Positions 7,003-12,154 of a DNA stretch of 12,154 nt are shown here, one piece after another. The DNA is taken from positions 1-12,154 of the forward strand of contig JAFRWH010000190.1 in assembly GCA_017438085.1 (NCBI GenBank). The letters are read 5' to 3'. Both the position numbers and the translations under genes were made by a program. Source of the DNA: Bacillota bacterium. Its GTDB lineage: Bacteria > Bacillota_A > Clostridia > Peptostreptococcales > Anaerovoracaceae. Numbering within the stretch: position 1 is the stretch's first letter; the number at the start of each line of letters is the position of its first letter. The notes below the pieces were generated by a model. That model was not told the origin of the DNA. It was given only the letters and a program-made list of their open reading frames with translations, and did not search any database.

Positions 7003-8615
7003 GCAGCGAAGAGAACAAAAAAAATAAATCGTTTGTGGGAGGAGCTGTGATCCTTGGCCTTGCCGGACTTCTGGTCAAGGTCCTTGGCGCAGCTTTCCGC
7101 ATTCCCCTGGCAAATATCATAGGAGACGACGGCATGGGATACTACCAGACGGCGTATCCTATTTACGTGCTGTTTCTTACTCTTGCCACCGCAGGCATAC
7201 CCACCGCCATCTCCAGGATGGTGGCTGAACGCTACGCTCTTGACAAGCCCAAGGCGGCATACAAGGTATTCAGGGTCTCTTCTCTTCTGCTTTTCCTTAC
7301 CGGCCTGGTGAGCGCCGGCATACTCTATTTCGGAGCAGCTGCGGTGACCAGGATGATAAAGGAGCCGGATGCGGTATACGCCATGCAGGCTCTTGCCATA
7401 GGCCTGATATTCATCCCGCTGATGGGCTCCTACAGGGGCTTTTTCCAGGGACGCCAGAACATGAGACCTACGGCGGTATCGCAGTTTGTGGAGCAGCTTT
7501 TCAGAGTTGCCGCAGGTCTTGGCCTTGCGATCTACTTTCTGCCTAAGGGGCTGCCCTTTGCAGCAGCAGGCGCCAGCTTCGGCGCCACAGCAGGCGGTAT
7601 CTTCGGCTTTATATGCATAGCTCTCATATACCTTGCAAACCGCAGGACCATAAACGCTGAACTCAGGCTTGACAACAGCACAGATGAAGAAAGCATAAAG
7701 TCCATACTGTGGACCATACTGACCATCGCCGTTCCCATCACTATCGGGTCCTCGGTGATGCCTATCATAAACTCCATCGACACCGCCATGGTCAAGACCC
7801 GTCTGATCTCCATAGGCTATGACTCCGACAGCGCAAGAGCCCTCTACGGGCAGCTGACAGGCATGGCAGCGCCTATAATCAACCTGCCGCAGGTCTTCAC
7901 TCAGGCGGTTTCCATGAGCCTTGTTCCTGTTGTGGCTTCAGCTTTCAAGAGGGGCGAGACTGACTTTATGAGGAGGAACATCTCCCTTGGCCTGCGCTAT
8001 GCAATGCTCATAGCCACACCCTGCGCTTTCGGCATGATGGCTCTTGCAAAGCCCATAATGCTGCTGCTCTATCCGAGGCAACAGGCCAGCGCTCAGAGCG
8101 CCGCAGCCTGCCTTGCTATATTGGCAATGGGGGTAATATTCCTGTCTCTTGTGCATGCAACAACAGGCACCCTTCAGGGCATAGGAAAGCAGCATCTCCC
8201 TGTTATAGACCTCTGCTTCGGCGCGCTGTTTAAGATCGGCGTCAACTATTTCCTTACCGCTGTTCCCGCTCTGAACGTGAAGGGCGCAGCTATAGGCACA
8301 GCCAGCGCCTATCTGGTGGCGGCGGTCATGAACCTGTGGCATGTGAGCCGCTTTACAGGCACTAAGTACGACTATGTGGCAATTTTCATAAAGCCGGCCA
8401 TCGCAGCGGGCTGCATGGGCGCCGCAGCAAGGCTCAGCTACGAGCTCTTCCACAGTTTTGCAGGCAACATGATATCGACGATGCTTGCCATAGCTGTGGG
8501 AGTTATCGCCTATGTGATACTGGTTTTCGCCACCAGATCCATCACTTTAGATGAGCTTGAGACCATACCTAAAGGGAAACGCATAGCCGGCATACTGAGA
8601 CGCTTCATAAAATAA
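6999..8615 (+). CDS. SpoVB/MurJ-type (MOP superfamily) oligosaccharide-lipid flippase, YabM-like
   Basis: A 538-residue polytopic membrane protein. A short charged N-terminus (SSEENKKNK) is followed by about 14 hydrophobic helices, beginning with FVGGAVILGLAGLLVKVLGA. The motifs RIPLANIIGDDGMGYYQ and YRGFFQGRQNM are typical of Firmicute SpoVB/YtgP/YabM proteins. Relatives flip lipid-linked cell-wall precursors such as lipid II across the membrane, or support spore cortex synthesis. Position just upstream of hup and rqcP matches B. subtilis yabM rather than spoVB or ytgP, but with no other paralog visible it could be the main lipid II flippase. The ATG overlaps the nucleosidase stop (ATGA), implying coupled translation. 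A strong terminator follows the stop by 7 bases. Family is certain; exact substrate is not. Confidence 0.88.
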   Translation: MSSEENKKNKSFVGGAVILGLAGLLVKVLGAAFRIPLANIIGDDGMGYYQTAYPIYVLFLTLATAGIPTAISRMVAERYALDKPKAAYKVFRVSSLLLFLTGLVSAGILYFGAAAVTRMIKEPDAVYAMQALAIGLIFIPLMGSYRGFFQGRQNMRPTAVSQFVEQLFRVAAGLGLAIYFLPKGLPFAAAGASFGATAGGIFGFICIALIYLANRRTINAELRLDNSTDEESIKSILWTILTIAVPITIGSSVMPIINSIDTAMVKTRLISIGYDSDSARALYGQLTGMAAPIINLPQVFTQAVSMSLVPVVASAFKRGETDFMRRNISLGLRYAMLIATPCAFGMMALAKPIMLLLYPRQQASAQSAAACLAILAMGVIFLSLVHATTGTLQGIGKQHLPVIDLCFGALFKIGVNYFLTAVPALNVKGAAIGTASAYLVAAVMNLWHVSRFTGTKYDYVAIFIKPAIAAGCMGAAARLSYELFHSFAGNMISTMLAIAVGVIAYVILVFATRSITLDELETIPKGKRIAGILRRFIK

Positions 8616-8622
8616 AACTATC

Positions 8623-8660
8623 AAAAAACCCCTAAAAATAAAGGATTATGGGGGTTTTTT
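8623..8660 (+). terminator. Intrinsic terminator after the flippase gene
   Basis: AAAAAACCCC (8623-8632) is perfectly complementary to GGGGTTTTTT (8651-8660), giving a 10-bp stem with an 18-base A-rich loop and a six-T run. The A-run on the 5' side means it could also stop minus-strand transcription. It separates the flippase transcript from the hup promoter immediately downstream. Confidence 0.85.
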
Positions 8661-8663
8661 ATA

Positions 8664-8692
8664 TTGACTTTTACATATTTGTGTGCAACAAT
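8664..8692 (+). promoter_or_regulatory. Probable hup promoter with extended -10
   Basis: TTGACT (8664-8669, 5/6 to consensus) is followed after 17 bases by AACAAT (8687-8692), which is preceded by TG at 8684-8685 as in extended -10 promoters. An alternative -10, AATACT (8690-8695), gives a 20-base spacer. It starts four bases after the flippase terminator and would place the transcript start near 8699, just before a 7-bp hairpin. Confidence 0.55.
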
Positions 8693-8704
8693 ACTTTATG
8701 TTGT

Positions 8705-8723
8705 GCGGAGCACCAGGCTCCGC
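8705..8723 (+). other. 5' UTR hairpin in the hup leader
   Basis: GCGGAGC (8705-8711) and GCTCCGC (8717-8723) form a perfect 7-bp GC-rich stem with a five-base loop. It sits a few bases from the predicted transcript start and 14 bases before the Shine-Dalgarno. There is no U-run, so it is not a terminator. A stem close to the 5' end is known to protect mRNAs of highly expressed genes from decay; that role here is inferred. Confidence 0.6.
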
Positions 8724-8749
8724 TCGAAATAACTATCAGGAGGAATAAA

Positions 8750-9028
8750 ATGAATAAGGCTGAATTAGTAGCAAAGATTGCAGAATCCACAAACCAGAAG
8801 AAGAAGGTTACCGAAGAGATCGTTAACGCTTTCATCGAAGCAGTTGAAGAAGAACTCGCCAACAAGGGCAAGGTACAGCTCGTTGGTTTTGGTACTTTCG
8901 AAGTCAGAGAGCGCAAGGCTCGCACTGGCAGAAATCCCCAGAAGAAGGGTGAAGTTGTGGAAATCCCTGCTTCCAATGCACCCGTATTCAAGGCTGGCAA
9001 GGCATTCAAGGATGCTGTAAACAAGTAA
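8750..9028 (+). CDS. hup: DNA-binding protein HU
   Basis: A 92-residue HU/IHF-family nucleoid protein that bends and compacts DNA as a dimer. It has the classic N-terminal MNKAELVAKIAE helix and the beta-arm signature GFGTFEVRERKARTGRNPQ, which contains the residues that enter the DNA minor groove. It ends in the usual FKAGKAFKDAVNK helix. Length matches B. subtilis HBsu (92 residues). The ATG at 8750 is fixed by a perfect AGGAGG (8738-8743) six bases upstream; an earlier in-frame ATG at 8648 lies inside the preceding terminator and is not used. It has its own promoter, leader hairpin and terminator, and its codon use (AAG, ATC, GTT, CGC) fits strong expression. Confidence 0.98.
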   Translation: MNKAELVAKIAESTNQKKKVTEEIVNAFIEAVEEELANKGKVQLVGFGTFEVRERKARTGRNPQKKGEVVEIPASNAPVFKAGKAFKDAVNK

Positions 9029-9047
9029 TAGCAATCTGAAAGCAATT

Positions 9048-9074
9048 AAGGAGAGACCTTCGGGTCTCTCTTTT
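9048..9074 (+). terminator. Intrinsic terminator after hup
   Basis: GAGAGACC (9051-9058), a TTCG tetraloop (9059-9062) and GGTCTCTC (9063-9070) form an 8-bp hairpin, followed by TTTT. The UUCG loop is exceptionally stable. It lies 20 bases after the hup stop and closes a single-gene transcript. Confidence 0.9.
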
Positions 9075-9130
9075 GTTATGCAGTGATATTGGGGAGATTT
9101 CTGTTTATCATATTCAGAGAATAATTTGAC

Positions 9131-9539
9131 GGGGCTCCCGCAGGACTCGGTGCTGCGTAAGGCATCCTCCCATGCACTTCGCTTTTGCTCAGCGCACGGG
9201 TGCTCTTCTTACGTCACCCCTCAAAATCATATGCCAAACAGAAGCTTCTCAAATGTCATTTAGTCCGATAAGGCAGAGGCCATCAGCGCAAGGCTTCGTC
9301 TGCTGCTAAGCAATCGATCTGTTCGTCGCTGCTTCGGCACGCTCGGGAACGCACCGGGTGCCTACTGTCGGCACCCGGCTTAACGGCCCTCGCTATGGCG
9401 GACCGTCCCGCCATGCCGCGCGCGACGCTCGAACATATCGTGCTTAACGACGCAGCCTCAGCAAATGCGCCTCAGACCTCTGCCTTTATCGTGAAACAGA
9501 CTTAAGAGATCGCGCGGCTGTATAGAGTTCCTGCGGGAG
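9131..9539 (-). ncRNA. Candidate ~405-nt structured RNA, element B (hup–rqcP intergenic, minus strand)
   Basis: Seen: an outer inverted repeat, CTCCCGCAGGACTC (9135-9148) against GAGTTCCTGCGGGAG (9525-9539), 14 pairs with one bulge, encloses two domains. Domain 1 (9149-9218) has GGTG/CACC, CGTAAG/CTTACG (9156-9161/9208-9213) and an inner 7-bp stem (9169-9175/9194-9200). That inner stem is complete only on the minus strand, where one pair is G·U; on the + strand it is A/C. Domain 2 (9267-9490) is a long rod closed by GATAAGGCAGAGG against CCTCTGCCTTTATC. It contains the hairpins CCGGGTGCC/GGCACCCGG and ATGGCGG/CCGCCAT. Together these look like a three-way junction. Domain 2 shares ordered blocks with element A. 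The minus strand is preferred because of the G·U pair and a promoter just outside the outer stem. The 3' end is unclear: no U-run follows. Confidence 0.5.
9320..9467 (-). repeat. Core shared with element A (inverted relative to 157-313)
   Basis: Read on the minus strand, four blocks occur in the same order and at similar spacing as in 157-313 on the + strand. The first is CATT(T)GC(T)GAGG followed by GCGT. The second is a 28-base ungapped block (9443 down to 9416, against 179-206) with 19 matches, 15 of them in its first 19 positions. The third is GCGAG–GGCCGT (9393 down to 9383, against 248-260, two extra bases in A). The fourth is GCAGCGACGA[A/G]CA (9332 down to 9320, against 301-313) with 12 of 13 identical. 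The alignment was made by eye, so the statistical strength is unknown. Confidence 0.5.
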
Positions 9540-9542
9540 ACC

Positions 9543-9571
9543 ATTCAGCATACTCTAAAACGGCTTGTCAA
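9543..9571 (-). promoter_or_regulatory. Possible minus-strand promoter for element B
   Basis: On the minus strand a perfect -35 TTGACA (plus 9566-9571) is followed after 17 bases by CTGAAT (plus 9543-9548), only 3/6 to the -10 consensus. A start about seven bases later would fall near 9536, at the foot of the outer stem of element B. The position is persuasive, but the -10 is weak. Confidence 0.35.
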
Positions 9572-9584
9572 TGCTTTTTGCGAT

Positions 9585-9618
9585 TTGACTGTTAATGAAT
9601 GCTCTGTTGTGATAAAAT
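9585..9618 (+). promoter_or_regulatory. Possible rqcP promoter
   Basis: TTGACT (9585-9590) precedes a TGTGATAAAAT stretch (9608-9618) that holds an extended -10-like GATAAA (9611-9616) or TAAAAT (9613-9618, 5/6). The spacers are 20 and 22 bases, longer than ideal, so the extended TG motif may carry recognition. It leaves a ~30-base leader to the rqcP Shine-Dalgarno. Confidence 0.4.
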
Positions 9619-9652
9619 ATATTAATTTTGACACAGCATATGGAGGTAATGA

Positions 9653-9898
9653 ATGCGTATAGATAAATATCTTAAGGTCTCAAGGCTGATAAAGCGCCGC
9701 ACTGTGGCTCACGATGCCTGCGAGGAGGCTAGGATCTTCATAAATGACAAGCAGGTAAAACCCGGGGCGCAGGTGTCCGCGGGGGATATAGTGATGATCA
9801 GATTCGGCACATCCGAGCTGAAGGTCAAGGTCCTTTCCACTCCCGAGCATGTGACAAAAGACGGAGCATCAGAGCTATACGAGATAATCAATGAGTAA
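9653..9898 (+). CDS. rqcP: S4-domain ribosome quality-control protein RqcP (YabO)
   Basis: An 81-residue protein that is almost entirely an S4 RNA-binding domain. It opens with MRIDKYLKVSRLIKRRTVA, nearly the same as B. subtilis RqcP/YabO, and includes the conserved R2 and R16. RqcP works with RqcH on stalled 50S subunits, helping hold tRNA during C-terminal alanine tailing of nascent chains. It is related to Hsp15. The ATG at 9653 has TGGAGG (9641-9646) six bases upstream; an ATG at 9649 opens only a five-codon frame. In B. subtilis yabO is followed by yabP, yabQ and divIC; here uvrB follows instead after 54 bases. Length (81 against 86) and sequence make this call firm. Confidence 0.93.
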   Translation: MRIDKYLKVSRLIKRRTVAHDACEEARIFINDKQVKPGAQVSAGDIVMIRFGTSELKVKVLSTPEHVTKDGASELYEIINE

Positions 9899-9952
9899 TG
9901 CTGCGCTGATGAGCCTTATCATGAGCAAATACAGATAAATTGTCATAATTCA

Positions 9953-11929
9953 ATGGATAGATTCAAATTAGTATCAGATTTTAAAATGATGGGAGACCAG
10001 CCGGAGGCTGTAAGGCGGCTGGTGGATGGCATCGAGAGCGGCAAACGGCACCAGACCCTGCTGGGCGTCACCGGCTCCGGAAAGACCTTCACCATGGCCA
10101 ACGTAATCGCTCAGGTGAACCGTCCCACGCTGGTCATCTCCCACAACAAGACCCTCGCGGCCCAGCTCTGCGGTGAATTCAAGGAATTCTTCCCGGAAAA
10201 TGCCGTGGAGTATTTTATTTCCTATTACGATTACTACCAGCCTGAGGCTTATGTGCCCTCGACTGACACATACATCGAAAAAGACTCGGACATCAACCAG
10301 GAAATAGACCGCCTGCGCTATTCGGCCACTGCGTCTCTTGCGGAGCGCCGCGACGTCATAATCGTGGCTTCCGTATCCTGCATCTACGGTCTGGGCAGCC
10401 CTGTGGACTACAAGAACCAGATGCTGTCCCTACGGCCGGGTCAGCAGAAAAGCCGCAACGAGATACTCAGAAAGCTGACGGATATACAGTACACCAGAAA
10501 CGACATGGGCTTTGAGCGTGGCACCTTCCGCGTCAGAGGCGACATCATCGACATCATCCCTGCAGGCTCCGAATCCGCCGTAAGGATAGAGCTTTTCGGA
10601 GACGAAGTGGAGTCCATAAAGGACATGAACCCGGTTACGGGGGAGATCACAAGCATCAGAAATCACGTAGCCATCTTCCCTGCATCCCTCTATGCCACGA
10701 GCCCCGAGAATATGGCAAGGGCTCTGGTCACAATAGAAGAGGAGCTGGAGGAGCGTCTGGTGTGGCTCAGGGACAGGGGCAAGCTGCTGGAGGCTCAGCG
10801 CCTTGAACAGCGCACCCGCTACGACCTTGAGATGCTGCGGGAGATCGGCTCCTGCAAGGGCATAGAGAACTATTCGAGGCATCTGGCGGGCAATCCGCCG
10901 GGGGCGACGCCTTTCACTCTGCTGGACTATTTCCCGGATGATTCCCTTGTAATAATCGACGAGTCCCACGCCATGCTGCCACAGCTGAGGGCAATGGCAA
11001 ACGGTGACAGGAGCCGCAAGACGACTCTGGTGGAGTACGGCTTCAGACTGCCTTCGGCTCTGGACAACAGACCGCTGCGCTTTGAGGAATTCAACAAAAA
11101 AGTCAACCAGCTGATCTATGTTTCCGCAACTCCTGCGGACTACGAAAAAGAGGTGAGCGGGGGCATCAGCGCACAGCAGCTGATAAGGCCCACCGGTCTT
11201 CTGGATCCCCCCATAACCGTGGTCCCGACAGAAGGGCAGGTTGACCATCTGATAGGGGAGATACACAAGGAGATAGCCAAGGGCTACCGCGTACTGGTTA
11301 CGACTCTTACCAAGAAAATGGCCGAGAGCCTTACTGATTACCTTAAGGGCGCCGGGCTGAAGGTGCGCTATATGCACTCGGATGTGGACACTCTGGAGAG
11401 AAACGAGATCCTGCGGGATCTGCGCCTGGGAGTCTTCGACACGCTGGTGGGCATCAACCTGTTAAGAGAGGGTCTGGACCTGCCGGAGGTGTCTCTTGTG
11501 GCCATACTCGATGCGGATAAAGAAGGTTTCTTAAGGACAGAGACTTCGCTGATACAGACCATAGGCCGCGCATCGCGCAACGCCGAGGGTCACGTGATTA
11601 TGTACGCTGACAGCATCAGTCACGCCATGCAGGTGGCCATCGATGAGACTGCCCGCCGCAGGGAGGTGCAGGAGGCCTATAACAAGGAGCACGGCATCAC
11701 TCCGGAGACCATCAAAAAGTCAGTCAGGGACATCATCGAGGTCACAAGGAAGGTGGAGGCGCCGCTGGACGAGCTGGGCGGAAAGAATCTGCTGGAGCTT
11801 ACCAAGGGCGAGCTGAAGGATTATGCAGCCAAGCTGGAGAAGGAAATGAAAGCCGCCGCCAAGGATCTGCAGTTCGAACGCGCAGCCATGCTGCGTGACA
11901 GGATGATGGAGGTTAGAGCCAAGTTATGA
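9953..11929 (+). CDS. uvrB: Excinuclease ABC subunit B
   Basis: A 658-residue UvrB, the damage-verifying helicase of nucleotide excision repair that receives DNA from UvrA and positions UvrC. The start [20 protein letters not shown] is typical. Walker A is GVTGSGKT (38-45). The damage-probing beta-hairpin region, [20 protein letters not shown], begins at residue 91. The Walker B DESH is at 336-339, and [29 protein letters not shown] plus QTIGRASRN are the late helicase motifs. The C-terminal UVR motif ([23 protein letters not shown]), which binds UvrC, is intact. No upstream in-frame start exists after the rqcP stop, so ATG 9953 is well supported, yet there is no recognisable Shine-Dalgarno. 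No LexA-type box is visible upstream. The stop overlaps the next gene by 4 bases. Confidence 0.98.
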   Translation: MDRFKLVSDFKMMGDQPEAVRRLVDGIESGKRHQTLLGVTGSGKTFTMANVIAQVNRPTLVISHNKTLAAQLCGEFKEFFPENAVEYFISYYDYYQPEAYVPSTDTYIEKDSDINQEIDRLRYSATASLAERRDVIIVASVSCIYGLGSPVDYKNQMLSLRPGQQKSRNEILRKLTDIQYTRNDMGFERGTFRVRGDIIDIIPAGSESAVRIELFGDEVESIKDMNPVTGEITSIRNHVAIFPASLYATSPENMARALVTIEEELEERLVWLRDRGKLLEAQRLEQRTRYDLEMLREIGSCKGIENYSRHLAGNPPGATPFTLLDYFPDDSLVIIDESHAMLPQLRAMANGDRSRKTTLVEYGFRLPSALDNRPLRFEEFNKKVNQLIYVSATPADYEKEVSGGISAQQLIRPTGLLDPPITVVPTEGQVDHLIGEIHKEIAKGYRVLVTTLTKKMAESLTDYLKGAGLKVRYMHSDVDTLERNEILRDLRLGVFDTLVGINLLREGLDLPEVSLVAILDADKEGFLRTETSLIQTIGRASRNAEGHVIMYADSISHAMQVAIDETARRREVQEAYNKEHGITPETIKKSVRDIIEVTRKVEAPLDELGGKNLLELTKGELKDYAAKLEKEMKAAAKDLQFERAAMLRDRMMEVRAKL

Positions 11930-12154
11930 AAACACTGATAAAAAACGGGCGGATAATAGATCCTTCGCAGAAGCTCGACGCTTTTGCAAACCTGCTGGCA
12001 GAGGACGGAAAGATAGTCGGGCTCACTGAGGAAGAGCCTGAGGCAGATCTTGTGGTGGATGCAAAGGGCCACATGGTTACTCCCGGCTTCATAGATATCC
12101 ACATGCACGAGGACTCCTTCGGAGATGACGGCATTCTTTTGCAGAACACCTTCC
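11926..12154 (+). CDS. Amidohydrolase-superfamily metallohydrolase, N-terminal part (3' truncated by window)
   Basis: The first 76 codons of a gene that runs off the window. The N-terminal beta-sandwich pattern [31 protein letters not shown] is shared by dihydroorotase, hydantoinase and D-aminoacylase-type enzymes. The metal-binding H-x-H is seen in [12 protein letters not shown] (H59 and H61), the end of the first barrel strand in this superfamily. The remaining metal ligands lie outside the window, so the substrate cannot be told; an N-acyl-D-amino-acid deacylase or other deacetylase is as likely as a dihydroorotase. The ATG overlaps the uvrB stop (ATGA), implying coupling. GGAGG at 11908-11912 sits 13 bases upstream, a little far for a Shine-Dalgarno. 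Confidence 0.82.
   Translation, partial: MKTLIKNGRIIDPSQKLDAFANLLAEDGKIVGLTEEEPEADLVVDAKGHMVTPGFIDIHMHEDSFGDDGILLQNTF

Larger units (their letters stand above)
9075..9652. other. 578-base region without protein genes
   Basis: No open frame on either strand here looks like a protein gene; stops are frequent in all six frames. Most of the region (9131-9539) is occupied by nested inverted repeats, described separately as a minus-strand structured RNA candidate. The last ~110 bases are AT-richer and carry two outward-facing promoter candidates: one leftward for the RNA and one rightward for rqcP. The AT shift relative to the GC-rich core marks the boundary between RNA-like and promoter-like DNA. 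Confidence 0.7.

Noticed and set aside
8648..8749. N-terminal extension of HU from ATG 8648
   Set aside because: It would start inside the upstream terminator and run through the promoter; HU is 92 residues in the family and a perfect AGGAGG precedes ATG 8750.
9429..9443. CGAACATAT, matching half of the Firmicute LexA box (CGAAC-N4-GTTCG)
   Set aside because: The second half reads CGTGC rather than GTTCG, and the site is inside element B rather than near the uvrB start.
9267..9490. MITE or other small transposon with terminal inverted repeats
   Set aside because: The related element A has completely different terminal sequences that still pair, and no target-site duplication is evident. RNA structure explains the pairing better, though a MITE cannot be fully excluded without more copies.
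9131..9539. RNase P RNA, tmRNA or SRP RNA
   Set aside because: None of the universal signatures I could look for (such as the GAGGAAAGTCC core of RNase P or the tRNA-like end of tmRNA) occurs on either strand.

Overview
The window is a chromosomal housekeeping segment of a low-complexity, moderately GC-rich Firmicute. Every protein gene is on the + strand, and none is a phage or transposon gene. The proteins resemble Clostridia/Bacilli families: a Bacillus-type PurR, RqcP (YabO), a SpoVB/MurJ-type flippase and HU. Gene order is a shuffled version of the conserved purR–(spoVG–glmU)–prs–pth–mfd–(spoVT)–yabM–(mazG)–hup–yabO block. The genes in parentheses are absent here, as are yabP, yabQ and divIC after yabO. 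A non-sporulating or rearranged anaerobic Clostridia lineage is the best guess; genus cannot be told from the sequence.

Layout. (1) 1-126: 3' end of murC. (2) 127-364: non-coding, containing a candidate structured RNA (element A, 141-333) with a long interrupted terminal stem. (3) 365-6232: purR, prs, pth and mfd, tightly packed, linking PRPP synthesis and its sensor with peptidyl-tRNA recycling and transcription-coupled repair. (4) A good sigma-A promoter inside the end of mfd drives a nucleosidase-family gene and a 14-helix flippase, which end at a strong terminator (8623-8660). (5) hup (HU) is a single-gene unit with its own promoter, a 5' UTR hairpin, a strong Shine-Dalgarno and a terminator. 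(6) 9075-9652 has no protein gene. It contains a nested set of inverted repeats that read best as a ~405-nt structured RNA on the minus strand (element B). (7) 9653 to the end: rqcP, uvrB and the start of an amidohydrolase gene, which overlaps uvrB by 4 bases.

The main discovery candidate is the pair of elements A and B. They lie about 9 kb apart on opposite strands. Both are non-coding and share several sequence blocks in the same order (for example GCAGCGACGA[G/A]CA). Each has its own base-paired terminal stem, although the stem sequences differ. That combination suggests a family of structured RNAs rather than chance similarity or a simple mobile repeat. I cannot match it to a named RNA class from memory.

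The genes serve cell-wall precursor synthesis (murC, flippase), nucleotide supply and its control (purR, prs, nucleosidase), translation rescue (pth, rqcP), nucleotide excision repair (mfd, uvrB) and nucleoid structure (hup).
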